DNA of 64,000 bases from Epiperipatus broadwayi (taxonomy: Eukaryota > Onychophora > Udeonychophora > Euonychophora > Peripatidae): positions 2,358,001-2,422,000 of the forward strand of contig JAQFVV010000182.1 in the NCBI GenBank assembly GCA_028023455.1, in the 5' to 3' direction. The notes under the pieces are model-generated. The model saw only the letters and a program-made list of their open reading frames with translations, ran no database searches and was not told the DNA's origin. The position numbers and the translations under genes were made by a program. This document shows, in pieces, positions 1 to 12,069 of this stretch. Numbering within the stretch: the stretch's first letter is position 1; each line of letters opens with the position of its first letter.

Positions 1-3000
1 CATTTGTATATATTAGGTTATATTGTTAAGTTTTGGAAAATAATAACTTTCAACTTGCCAACATCTGGTTCTCTGATAACAAAAATAACATTAGCATGCT
101 TTATTGTTAGCAGATGTAATTTGGTATTGTTTCAATGTCTAACATGTAATAAATTGATTTATTGTAGCATTGAGTATATAATTTTTTATAAAGTATCTTG
201 TAGTATATAAATATTAACAACCTAAGAGGAAGACCATTTTGACCATTTTGGATCACAAAATTAAAAAAGTGTAAAACATTCGCAGAAAGATTATTTAGTA
301 GGTGAAAATAAAAGAGACAAGAAATATCATAAGAGGGTAAAGACTTTCTTTTAATAATACATAAAATTGTTAGCAATATTTTTAGGTTGGTTTAATATAT
401 ATTATACTAAACTTTCTACCACCATAGCTTTATAATGAAGAGGAGAGAGCTTTGTCATTGGAGGGAAAACTTTTTTTTTGCCTTATTTACAATACCAGTA
501 TATGAAACATAGCTATAAAAAAAATCCCATTATACAATTTTTAATTCTTTGCAGTAATATATTTGATCTTATAATAATAACTTGTATACAAAGATTATCA
601 ATTGAAATTACTTTTTTAGAGTTAGTAATATCTGATTAATTTTGTGTATATTTTTATTTTGTATGTGTGTGTATATATACACACATTCATATGATTATAA
701 TTCATATGTTTATGCCCATGCATACTTACTCATACATATAAAACTAGCATAATAAGGTTAAAATTATATGGACATAGATTTAAATATAGTGTCTGTCTTT
801 GAAAATTACCTGCCACTTTAATTAACAAGCAGAAATATAAATCATTGCAGAATGCCCAGTTGGTCTTTTTTTTTTTTTTAAATAGCTGAAGAAGAAAATA
901 GATAAATTTTTTTTTTATACTGTAAATCATTTTAAGACATGATCATTATTTTGCATTTTTATATGGGATTTAGACAAGGCATTAAAAATATAATTGAAAA
1001 TATATTTTATTTTAAAATTGTTTGCAATGTTTAAATTGAATGTTTTTTAAAACTTACCAGAAAAATAATGATAATCTAAAGGAAACCCTATCCTATCATT
1101 ATTATTATTTACTCCTCATAAAAAGCATACACACACACAATTTGGTTTGGTATTTTTTGTAACTAGTATTCAAATATGTTCTACCTCAGTTTGATGAAAT
1201 TTTAATTTTATATATTTTTTTAAAAGACTTGAGACATGAATTTTTAAAAATAAATAGAGCAAATCGATTTGGTGACTGACACAATACATATTATAAAAAA
1301 ATATTTTTTATTTCAATAATTTAGTGTAGTGTTTTAACTTTAAAACTAATACATATGTCTATATTTGTTTTTAAAAAATATTCAAAGTGGAAGGAAAACT
1401 TTTTTTAAAAAAAGTTATTACAATATTATTCCATCAAATTGTGTTAAATTGGTTAGATGCAATGATTAACTATTTAGTAATTAGCCTTTGCAAAAATCAG
1501 TTTGGTTATATTTTTAAAAAATATGCATTCTTTGCTTTTATCCCCCCCCTCCCCTCCATTCATTTAGCCATTTATAATTTTCTCAAAATTGTAGTATATT
1601 TTATTCTAGTTTTCTAATTATTAATTTGTTCACCTAGCCATTGCTTATTCAAGTTTTTAGCATATTTATTTGCTTTGTTTCTGTTGTTATATCATATTGT
1701 ACTCCATTCTGTTATTTGTTAGTCTTGTAATAATTGAAAAATAAATAGAAATATTTTTTTACTCAAATATAGATATGTATATGTTTTATTTATATACCTC
1801 AAAACCGAAATGTTGAATTTAAATTTTATAGTTTTCTAACAAATTTATATATAAATAAAAAATTTTGGACCCAATCTTTTTGCTCCATTTAAGTGATGCC
1901 ATTATCATGTTACTATGAATTGCGTGTTCCACAGAATTTATATTGAAATCTTTCCTAAAGCAAACCAATTAATTAATTTTTTAATGTAAGATTGCTTATC
2001 TCTATTATTCAAAACTTACTAAAACTTTTAAAAGTTTATTTAAATAATTTCTGTTATCATGAAAAAGCTAAGTAAGTTAATAATAATAAACAGTATTGAA
2101 TCTGGAAATGTAAAATTATTGTTATTAAAATACATTTTTAAACAAAATTTGTCTTTATTAATCGTTTAATATTGTGATATCATCACTTTATTTTTTGTTT
2201 GTTCAAATCATTTTGTGGCTGAGGTAAATGCTGCTATTAACACACTTTAGCGTGTTAATAGCACAAATGTTTTAACAAAAAATGGCAATAATGTCTAATT
2301 AAAGAATATATTAAAATTTATGTGAAGTTTGTTATTTTGCAAAATATTTTTTAATCACATTATAAGAATCTTTATAATAAGAATGCAGTAAAAACTTAAA
2401 TATTATTTAGTTAAAAATTTGAAATAATTATCAACATATCTGTACCCTGTACTATTAATTCAGTATTTGTACTATAATTTATTTTAATTGGTATGATCTG
2501 TGAATATCCTTTGTATAATGGTAAGTATGTTTACAGATTTTAGATTAGGATTATATTGAAGGTTATGATAAATTTTTTTTTTTTTTTTAAATTTACAGGA
2601 AGAAGAAAGTTTGTTATCTATATTGCTAATTTTTAATTATTTTTTTTTGTATCTATATTTTAGTAATGTAAAACTATTTTTTTTTAGTAATTGCTATTTT
2701 AAAAATATATATATATATTTCTTGGTAATTTGAATTGATAAAATATTTTTGGAAAAATGTAATAATATTTAAAAAACTATTATTGTTGTTAATGCTAAAA
2801 ATGTTAAAACATGTAATAGTATATATGGATAAATAAGAAAAATTTTTTTTAATATTTTTTTAAATGTTTTTTAACGTTTTTATTTTTATTATAAGTGCAT
2901 AATAAATATTAATATTTTCACTATCAGTAATGTAGATATGCGCTTAATACCTGTTACTTAAATTTATAAACTAAAAAAAATATAGGAAAACTATAGCAAA

Positions 3001-4099
3001 ATATAGTTAAGCATACATTTTGCTTAATTCAATAAAAATGCTTTGCTCACTTGCAGTATGTTAGCGCTCAAAATTTCATTGTGTGGTATAGAGTTTCATC
3101 TGTAATGTAGAATCAGTTTTTTGTATTTATGGACTATTGTATTTATGTATGAAAGGGTATGTTCATTTGTTTTAATTTGTTCTTAAAATTTTATTTTAGA
3201 AATTTTTATATAACAAAAGTATTCTCATATACATATGTATGTTATTAGTAAGAATTAAATTGGGTTTAATTCTTACAATTGGATTGTAATAGTTTTTAAA
3301 CATTTTTTTACATATTTCTTTTTTCATTTGGAAATTGTACAAGAAAATGTTTTTCTTGTCATTTAATTAAAAACAAAAGCAAATTATTTATTTATTTTTT
3401 TTAAAAAAATCCCTTTTATGTTAAAAAATAATAATACTTATGATCCAAATAAATCTATATTAATTTTTTGGTTGGAATGGATTGGTTTTCATAAATTATT
3501 TAAAGATGAAATAAAGACATTGAATTAACTTTTTGTGTAATTTTACAACCACCATAAATGAATTTGATACTTTAATGCTATAGTATATACTTCTCTACTA
3601 TTGTCATACACAAAATAAGTTTGGAGATTATTAGAATCATGAATTAAATTAAAGCCAATATAATTAGTTTAAAAAGAATGCATTTTAGTGTTACACTATT
3701 TAATTTTTGGTGTGGGTCAGTTTTCTCTTCTATCTAAATGAACAAAAAAAAAGAGATAGGTGGCAATGAACTATCCTTTAATTTATTAATTAAACCTTTT
3801 ATTTTACAAAAAAATGTGCCTTAAAAGTAAATTAAATGTAATTATTATGTGCAATCAAACAGTTATATAATTTTTTCTTTTTTAAAATAATAATTAAAAA
3901 AAACTTTTTTTTGTATATAAAATGTTTTTATTACTTTTTTTTTTTTCAAAAAAAAAAAAGAATCAATGATTTAATCATATATATTGTAAACAGATTTTCA
4001 TTTATTTAGTTTTGAAATTATTTAATCGTAAAATATAGAAATCATGCTTATCAATTTGTTCAACTTTTCTTTCAATAAAATTTTATAGTCTATATTTCC
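1..4099. other. AT-rich anonymous DNA
   Basis: No gene is visible. The stretch is long A and T tracts with stops in every frame; the few open stretches are short, low in complexity and rich in F, I, K, N and Y, as expected by chance. It contains a small TG/TA/CA palindrome (663-686), a C8 run (1542-1549) and the hairpin listed at 2232-2263. It could be intergenic or intronic. Confidence 0.7.
2232..2263. repeat. perfect 12-bp stem hairpin
   Basis: TGCTATTAACAC at 2232-2243 pairs exactly with GTGTTAATAGCA at 2252-2263 around an 8-base loop. It may be the relic of a tiny foldback element or a chance stem. No neighbouring gene explains it. Confidence 0.6.
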
Positions 4100-5177
4100 T
4101 TGAAAATAAGACTAGGTCTTATATTAATTTTTGCTGCAAAAAGTGTCTTAGGGCTTATTTTCATGGACTATCTTATTTTTTCATGTACAAAAATTTGCAT
4201 TTATGCAAGTACAAAAATATACATTTATTCAAGTACAGAAATATACATTTATTCAAGTACAAAAATCTACATTTATTCAAGTACAAAAATCTACATTTAT
4301 TCAATACAAAACATATACATTTATTTAAGTACAAAACTATATTTATTTAAAAACAATTTATTATATTTATTTAAGTACAAAAATCTTCATTTATTCTAAT
4401 ACAGTCATACCAATTTTTTTCTGGAACATCCTGAATTTTAGCCTGAATTTTTTGTCTTATTTTGTCTGGGGGTCAAAATATTATTCTATTTAAATCTTTC
4501 ATTAAATCAAGCATTAATTGAAGACTTACAAGACAGTTAAAAGTGACAAAAAAAAAATGCAGGCACAAAAATTCAGAAAACATTTCTGTATTTCACATAA
4601 GCACATTAACATCTATTACAATACATGGCATATTGAATTATGGAGATTTATATAAGACAAAATGAAGTTTGTCTGTTATCAAATGTATAGATGTAAACAC
4701 TTTCCGAATTACTCGTACTAGCCCTGGAATGTCATTGCTTCAGGCTCATCAACTGAAGCGAGTGAGATGATCATTACAAAATTGACAGTGCTAGACTATG
4801 ACCACACACATACACAGCCATCTCCTTCTCACTATCAATGAAATTTTCAGAAAATAGATATTCCCAATGAAAATGGTATACTGGGCATATATAAGCATTT
4901 AAATTTCACCAAAGATAACATTGGGTATTTGCAAATACTTTATTATAATTTATATTATCATTTATTTAAAACATTAATGTCAATTATATTATTTATATAT
5001 TCATTACTTTATAATTTAATGCATCCATTCTATGTTTTAATGGACAAATGAAATCCATCCATCTGGACTAATGATATTAACTAGGACTTATATTTGGGGT
5101 AGGGCTTATGTTATGAGTATCTTGAAAAGTCACACTAGGTTTATTTTCAGGTTAGATCTTATTTTAGGGGGAACATG
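4100..5177 (+). mobile_element. non-autonomous DNA-transposon-like repeat
   Basis: Both ends carry diverged copies of one word in opposite orientation: TGAAAATAAGACTAGG near 4101 and, read from the right end on the other strand, CCTGAAAATAAACCTAG. A second terminal-type word (AAAATAAGATC, as complement) lies just outside it at about 5157-5167. Each end also holds internal repeats of the type GGCTTATTTTCA. The middle has a 24-bp minisatellite followed by a GC-richer block (about 4690-4840). Short, inward-facing subterminal repeats around a non-coding core are usual for non-autonomous hAT-like or related elements. No transposase is present. The superfamily is not established because no clear target duplication was found. 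Confidence 0.5.
4185..4400 (+). repeat. 24-bp minisatellite, about 9 units
   Basis: GTAC recurs at 4185, 4209, 4233, 4257 and 4281, a period of exactly 24. The unit reads GTACAAAAATCTACATTTAT plus TCAA. Units after 4300 are degenerate. The open frame through the array is a by-product: 24 is a multiple of three and the array lacks stops. It lies inside the transposon-like repeat at 4100-5177. Confidence 0.85.
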
Positions 5178-6732
5178 GATCTTTAGTATTATTTTTGCAA
5201 TAAAATTATAGTGGTTTAATTGAAATGATAGTAATTTGGTGTATATAAATATTTAGAACAGCTATTATCAGATCTTTTTTTTTTTGATTTCTTAACTGAA
5301 GATTCCTTTATTTTCATAAGGCTTTTTTTTTGTCTCATGATATGCAATGGAGTATTTTCTTCATTTTGTTTTCCATATTGCAATAAAAATAATAATTAAA
5401 AATATTTAATATATTCATAATTATCCTTTATTATAGTTTTGAATCTTGGGTCTTACATTTGTAAGAGTTTTTGAATGACAAGATAATTCCTTGAGATTTA
5501 TTTAACTAGACAATCATTAATATAATCTCCATTTTAATAGTTTCTTCTCTATATGTCCAGTTTGATTTTTTTTTCTTCAGTTATGAATCAGTAACTTTTT
5601 TCCAGCAAGCTGCTCTATTTCTAAGCTCTTAATCAATAATTTAGATTAGCAATAATTATTTTAATATGTCTTATTTTCAAAATGTTTAAAAATAATATGA
5701 ATCACTAAATTTTTCTATTAATTATTGTTCATATTAATTTCTTTAAAGACAAGTGAGGTAATCATCTTTCTTATTATAATTTATTCTAGAATCTCAGTGT
5801 ATAGAGAAACTCATGAATTAATATAATAAGTTATTTATATTGTTAAAATATTTTAAAGAATACAAATTTAGTTTTGAAGATGTCATTCAATTCAGAGCAA
5901 ATGCAGGAATTATTTCCATCCTTAATTTTTTTTTTTTTTAATTTTCAATTAAAAATGATCAATTAATGTTTTTAAAAGTAAATTTTACTTTATTTTTAAA
6001 ATAAAATTTGTGACCAGAATTTTTATATTATTCACATCATTTTTTCTGCTGTGTAATCAAGAAGTATGGTGTGTGTGTTTTTTTTTTGTTATGAATGTAG
6101 AATTTTGTGAAATCATTTTTTTAAATATATAATTTATTTTGTTGAAAATTATACATTTTATGAAAACATTTTTTTTTATTTATAATTATTTCTATCACAA
6201 TAACTATTAATTAGATTTATATGTTTTAATGTATGCTTCAGAAATGCACACAACCTGATATGTGATTAAGTGTGATTAAAACATACACATTCCAATAATA
6301 TTGTTATATATGTAAGCATGCACATATATATTTAATGTGAAAAATAGGATATTAGCCTTCAAGTTTTTGTCAATATATAAATGGCTTTATGGCAACTGTT
6401 TGCATGTTTATCACATAATGGTTTTTCATTTTTTTGATGATTATTATATTCTTTCATCTTCAACTTTTTTTGAGCACTATAGTTCTTTCAATGATAGAGG
6501 TTGCTTTTTATTATGTCTAAAATAAGATGAATTCAATCTTGTTTGTAACCTTTAAATCGGTTATTTTTATTTTATGTTCATAATATGTAATTGTTCAAAA
6601 ATATAAACATCTATTTGTTTTCATTGTTCAGCCTTTTATTTCAATCTTTTGCTCTTAAAGGTAATTTTTTCATCTGATCTTTTTTTTTGTTTTTCTTATT
6701 ATATTATCTCTATCAAAAGCTATTCCATAGAG
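5178..6732. other. AT-rich anonymous DNA
   Basis: No gene, RNA or mobile-element end is recognised. Poly-T runs and short AT repeats dominate. A short open stretch at 6337-6525 is low in complexity and has no recognisable motif. Confidence 0.6.
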
Positions 6733-6864
6733 TATTCAACTACTAAATTTTATTTAAAAAAAACATTCTTAAGAAATTTAATATTAATTCATAACTTGTA
6801 TTCAACTACTAAATTTTATTTAAAAAAAACATTCTTAAGAAATTTAATATTAATTCATAACTTG
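6733..6864 (+). repeat. exact 66-bp tandem duplication
   Basis: The 66 bases from 6733 (TATTCAACTACTAAATTTTA...) are repeated without visible change from 6799. The length is divisible by three, so one frame stays open across both copies (repeat unit starts YSTTKFYLKK), but nothing else suggests coding. The identity points to a recent slippage or duplication event. Confidence 0.9.
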
Positions 6865-7009
6865 GAGAAAATTACCTAAATTATTACATTTCTAATATTT
6901 TTTATTGAGCATGTAAATAATTTTATGGCTTATCAAATATAAATACTCAGAATATAAAGTTATTCACAGAATAAACAATATTCTATACATTACCAAGATA
7001 AGTCACATG

Positions 7010-7660
7010 TTGGATTCCCAAAGAATCATTTAAATGAATTTGTAAATAACATTCACCTAATGCCAATCTATTTTGTCAAATGAAAGATGCTCACTTTTAT
7101 CTGACCTTTGATTTGTTACATAGTAAGAAATCAAGCATTGATACTTGAGAAGGCTGAAACTTTTTATTAAAGGCAGTTTTTATTTGTATATTAATCAAGA
7201 CACCTTAATTTACATGAACTTTTAATGATTTCTATTGAAAATGTAAATACTTTTATATCTTTTATTTGACAAATAGATTGACATTGTTATAAAACAGGTC
7301 TTATTTACAAGTTTTCAAATGATTCTTTTGAAATCTAACTTGTGAATTATTTTACAATGTATTTGGACATGTTTGTTCCATGAATAGCTTTATATCCTTA
7401 GCATTACATATTGGTTATGATGTAAAACTATTTATATACTCATGAAAAATTCTAAGAATTTCATCTAAATTACTATTTGAAACTGTATAATAAATCGAAG
7501 GTCAGATATAAATGATCTGACAAAATAGTTTGGCATTGACATAACAAAAGGTGGGCATTATTTACAAATTCATTTAAATGAATCTTTGGAATTTAGCTTG
7601 TGAATTATTTTAGTAACAAATTTGGACTTGCTTGTTCTATGAATAGGTTTAGTGTTATAT
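7010..7660. repeat. inverted and direct repeat cluster (MITE-like)
   Basis: The segment 7010-7115 reappears as its reverse complement at 7492-7595, sharing GGTCAGAT, GACAAAATAG, TTGGCATT and ATTTACAAATTCATTTAAAT. A direct repeat of about 87 bp links 7310-7397 and 7565-7651 (shared word CTTGTGAATTATTTTA). This is the architecture of a decayed palindromic MITE or two overlapping insertions. No coding capacity is seen. Confidence 0.65.
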
Positions 7661-8184
7661 TTATTTAATAATAAAGTTTAGCAATATGCAATATTTTTTA
7701 ATAAATAAGTAATCTGTATATAATTATTTAATAAAAAATATTTTCCAATAGTAGGTAAAAGTAATTTTAACATTTGTAAACAAATAAATATTGCTAGAAT
7801 GTATATATTTTAAGAATGCTATTGGTTTTTTTAAAGTAAGTATCAAAATTATGCTGTCTATTAAACAATATTATTACCTTTAAAACAAAATTAATTCAAC
7901 AGTAAAATACCAAATAAATCATGAAATTTATTAAAATTTGTATAAAAATATTAGTTTTTTTTTATTAAAATAAATACATCTTGTTTTATTTAAGTTTTTC
8001 TATTAAAATTATTACAGTGATAATTATTAAATAAAATGCACACCATTGATTTACAACAACTGAACAGAAAAAACACATTTACATATCATGCACAATCAAA
8101 CTTGAATTTATGCACACTATAAAAATACAAAAATATTTATTTAAATCAGCATTTATTTTTATAGCGTCTGTATACAATTGTAAT
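7661..8184. other. AT-rich anonymous DNA
   Basis: No gene or structured element is recognised between the repeat cluster and the perfect palindrome. Confidence 0.6.
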
Positions 8185-8404
8185 TACATTCATATCGGCC
8201 TTTCAAGCCAAATTGTGCAAACGCTTTTGCGAGTGTTAAATAATAAATGAATACCCTCTGACCAAACAAGATATAGAATTTATGCAGGATTCCTTTTATT
8301 CCTGCATAAATTCTATATCTTGTTTGGTCAGAGGGTATTCATTTATTATTTAACACTCGCAAAAGCGTTTGCACAATTTGGCTTGAAAGGCCGATATGAA
8401 TGTA
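8185..8404. mobile_element. perfect palindromic foldback MITE, 105-bp arms
   Basis: The left arm 8185-8289 and right arm 8300-8404 are exact reverse complements over all 105 bases, separated by a 10-base loop. The arms are less AT-rich than the surroundings (CATATCGGCC, GCAAACGCTTTTGCGAG). The outermost dinucleotide on each side is TA; because TA is its own complement, it fits a TA target duplication of a Tc1/mariner-type MITE with termini CATTCATATC. Perfect identity implies a very young element, maintained pairing, or an assembly or read artefact. If transcribed, it would make a long perfect double-stranded RNA hairpin. Confidence 0.85.
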
Positions 8405-10559
8405 AAAATATTTATTGTTTAAACATGGATATAAACATATTAATTAGAGGTAATAAAAATATTTACTTACAAAGATTTTTTAAAAAATATATATCCTAAA
8501 ATCTTGTTTAATTTTTAACTACAGTTCTATAATCTTTTAAAGCTATTTGTGTTTTTAGCATTATTAAATAGCTTATTAACAATTATTAGTGTTAAATTCA
8601 AAGGCTTTGGAATTTTGAAAAGAATATACCAATTCTTGTTTTTCATTGATAATGTTGCATTTGTTTTTGTCTGGGGGAAGAAAATGTGAAAAGACTGGAA
8701 ACTTTTAAATTATGTATGGACTTTGAAAAAAAAAATTAGAAAGATAGTCTCTGCAATATTGAAGTGCAATCAAAACAAGTTTATTTATTGAAGACATGAA
8801 GTGAAAGAGATTGAATTGGTCATAGAGGAATCATGAAGAATAAATTGGATCTGTGAAGTGTAAGAGAAAAAGAGTTGAAAAGAAAGTTAATAATTTAAAG
8901 GAAGAAAATAGCCATGAATAACTTGAAGGTTTTTGCAATGGACAGAAACTTTTGAAGAGATTAATTGCTCTTTTAGTGGATAACTAATGATGATGACTAT
9001 AAGAAAAAGTGATTCTTATGTTATTGTTATTCACATTTATTTTAAAAGAAATAATGTATTTATTTTTATACAGTTTGTATAAAACACTGTATAAAACAAA
9101 AACAATAGAAATTATTGTTTAATTCTAAAGTCAACTTTGAATACTTGGTAATATTACAGACAGAAAAAAGTAAAATAGATTGTAATCCATCAATTATTTA
9201 TATATTTTATACAAATTATTATAAAATTACCATATGCTAAATGAATAGTTTTATTTCAAATAATTCTACCAAAAGAATAAAAAGTATAATTTTATCGGTA
9301 CCATAATTCCTTTATTTTATTCTAAGGTTAAAGACCAATCCCAATATCTGAAATTTGGATTGAATAGGATTTCCAATATTTGGGATCTCAGAATTGCAGT
9401 CATTTCTTATCATATATCCAAGTTTTTTTTCTTTAGTTTTTTATATGACAAATAAAATTATTCATAATAGCTAGATCTCTTTATCTGGGAATCATTCAAA
9501 TTTATATTATACAGCTTGTTGTCATCTGCTATATTTTTAATATAAGAATTGGTAGATTTTTAGATTGTAATGCTGATTTAAGTGGAATATTTAATTGAAA
9601 ATTTATGAGGTTTATTACTATACATAAAATTAATGTGAATTATCTAAAGATTTCTTTAAAGAAAAATGATTGATAATGTTATTTTAAATCTTTGTTGATC
9701 TATTGCAGTTTAATGATATTTTTCCATGTTTATTTCAGAACTTCCAGTATTTAGTCATCCCCCCCCCCCCTGTTCAAATTAATTTATCTTAATATTGTTC
9801 ATTTTCTGGATTTTTAAACATTTTTTTGAGAGTCAATTATCTTGCCATACATGTCTTCATATTTTATTTTATAATTTGCAGTCTTCTATTGATTGTTTGT
9901 TTAAAATCCAAAGCAATTATTGATAAAATACAGTTAAAAACCATTTTACATATGGACATATTTTAATATTATTTCTGTGATAAATTTCGATTATGTTTTT
10001 AACAAATATATATTACTATCCAAGGTGTTTATAATTAATTTAACTTTTATTTCACATTTTAAACATTATTTTAGTCTTGATCTTTAATTCTACTTTTCTG
10101 CTTCATTTATATCTTCTACAGTTGTGATGTAACAACATTATATATTGATTTGTAAAACTTATGAAAAATACAAAATTGTTACAGAAAAAAAACTGGAAAT
10201 AAAAATAATTCAATAAGTTTAAATTTCATGTCACCAAAAATAGAAAAAAATATCCATATACAATGCATATACAGTTAAAGGATCTATATGTGTTGAAATT
10301 AAATCTTTAATAAATATTACATTATCCAAATAAAGATTTTATTTTGGAAAAATCTTGGCTATAGCAAAACTGTTATGAATACAAAATTAAAAATAGTTGA
10401 AGTAACACCCTATTTGCTATACTGTGTATTTGCAATTGAGAAGGAAATCTAACTATTAGAAAATTAATCTCTGGATAAATTCTAAATTTTTTAATTATAA
10501 ATTTTTTAATGTACATATTATGGTTGATTTTATTGAGAAAAAGGTAAATGATAAATATA
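8405..10559. other. AT-rich anonymous DNA
   Basis: No gene is recognised. The purine-rich stretch 8680-8990 has no sustained open frame. A C12 tract lies at 9759-9770 just after an acceptor-like TTTATTTCAG, but there is no convincing exon around it. Confidence 0.6.
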
Positions 10560-10887
10560 CCAGGGTCTCATTTTATGCGGATTTTTTTAATGCGATTTTG
10601 AAGTTATGCGATTCATGTTTTTTCTTAATATCTTTGTTTGCGGTTTTTCTTTTATGAGATAAATTATTAGATCAGAAGTCGAGCTCTGATAATGCGCTAT
10701 TACTTTAAATATTATACATTTTGCGCACTAGCACGTCATATTTAAAGTAATCGCATTATCAGAGTTCGACTTCCATCTAATAATTTTAATATTTTCAGCA
10801 CTTTATAATTGTACTGTAATAGATTTTATGCAATAAAGAGGTTCATAATTCATTTAAAATCAGGATTTCCCCATGTTATATACACAC

Positions 10888-11187
10888 ATTAAATTTTACA
10901 AGATTATAATGTAAATCTGTTCAAATGTTATAGATGCCTATACTATGCATGTTGCTATTTTGCATTTTAAATCACATCTATTTTTGCTTTTTTAAAAAAA
11001 AGTACATAATCAATTAATCATTTAGTGTCCGCAAGTAATAAATTTTACAAGATTATAATGTAAATCTGTTCAAACGTTATAGGTGCGTATACTATGCATG
11101 TTGTTGTTTTTGCATTTTAAATCACATTCTTTTTTTGCTTTTTAAAAAAAGAGTATGCAATCGATTAATCATTTAGTGTCCGCAAGT
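10888..11187 (+). repeat. about 150-bp tandem duplication inside Tigger-like copy 1
   Basis: The segment beginning AAATTTTACAAGATTATAAT and ending ATTTAGTGTCCGCAAGT occurs at about 10888-11036 and again at about 11038-11187 with scattered substitutions. Copy 2 at 29117-30159 has only one such unit, so the duplication arose in the copy 1 lineage or was lost from copy 2. Confidence 0.8.
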
Positions 11188-11208
11188 TTATTTTTAAAAG
11201 GTGATTAA

Positions 11209-11416
11209 CAGTGGTGGGCACAATTAAATTTGATAATTAAAAATTAAAATCTGATTTTTAATTGTAATTTAACAATTTAAAAATTACGAAATGTGATCTG
11301 AAATTAATGTGATGAAACAATGAAATTTGATTTTTAAACGGAATTGAAAATTAAAAAAATTAAAGACATAAATAAGAATTTAATTTTTAATTTTAATTAA
11401 ATTTTGCCCAACAGTG
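11209..11416. mobile_element. hAT-like MITE nested in Tigger-like copy 1
   Basis: The left end CAGTGGTGGGCACAATTAAA matches the complement of the right end (CACTGTTGGGCAAAATTTAA) with few mismatches. The flanks GTGATTAA (11201-11208) and GTGAGTAG (11417-11424) agree at 6 of 8 positions, as an old 8-bp hAT duplication would. The interior is AT-rich and non-coding. A homologous segment sits in copy 2 (from about 29540), so insertion would predate amplification of the host element. Confidence 0.5.
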
Positions 11417-11486
11417 GTGAGTAGGTATCTTTTTATTATCATAAGTCTAAGTTCTTATTTTTATTTTAAACTTTTAGTTTACCCTA

Positions 11487-11639
11487 ATGGAGAGGAAAAA
11501 ACACCCAAGAAAATGAATTTCTTTGGAAACAAAAATTTCAATTTTAGATCACTTAGTGAAATGGGAAGGATCAACAGCGATTGAAAAACATTCTAGTTCG
11601 GACGATTGTACTATAAGAGCAATTAAAAAAATGAAGTTG
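11487..11639 (+). pseudogene. Tigger/pogo transposase N-terminus, broken
   Basis: An ATG at 11487 opens a frame reading MERKKHPRK, then a stop (11514-11516), then ISLETKISILDHLVKWEGST and AIEKHSSSDDCTIRAIKK. A basic lead followed by SLETK-ISILD and ST-AI-x(n)-TIRAIKK is the pattern of the CENP-B N-terminal/psq-type helix-turn-helix that binds transposon ends in Tigger/pogo transposases. Only this DNA-binding start is left: the frame runs on to 11768 without family features, and there is no catalytic DDE domain before the right terminus. The element is therefore a deleted, non-autonomous derivative. The assignment rests on motif recognition alone. Confidence 0.6.
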
Positions 11640-12069
11640 GCACTAGTTGTATTTCCTCTTGTGACGAATCTGATGTCTTACCAGTTCACAAACGAACATG
11701 CATATCGTCAAATAGCGATAATGATTAAAATACTGTACTTGTATAAAAAAAATGTAAAAATATTGTAAATTATGCATAAAAATATATTGTTTTGAATAAA
11801 ATTAAATACTGTAGTTAGTAAAAAAAGTTTGTCTTGTATCATTTTTTTTAAATTTGAAATTTTTTATTAGTCATATTTTATTTCCTAATTTATTTTTTTT
11901 GCGAATTTTAAAGTAATTTTATGTTGTTGCTTTGCTTTTATGCGATTTTTGAAAATTACAGTACGTATCCCCCATTTTTCAAGGTAAGTTAAGCACTATT
12001 TTTGTGCAATTTCTTTTGTGCCCGTTTTCTGAGGAACCTTTCTACCGCATAAAATGAGACCCAGGTGTA

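Larger units (their letters stand above)
10560..12067 (+). mobile_element. Tigger/pogo-like transposon, copy 1
   Basis: The left end reads CCAGGGTCTCATTTTATGCG after TA (10558-10559). The right end is its complement, CGCATAAAATGAGACCCAGG followed by TGTA. TA target duplication and subterminal 'GCGATTTT' words fit the Tigger/pogo branch of IS630-Tc1-mariner, and the internal HTH remnant supports this. Internal features: an inverted repeat near 10670-10790, a 150-bp tandem duplication, and a hAT-like MITE. Two relatives occur in the window (29117-30159 and, inverted, 43128-44108). Confidence 0.8.
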
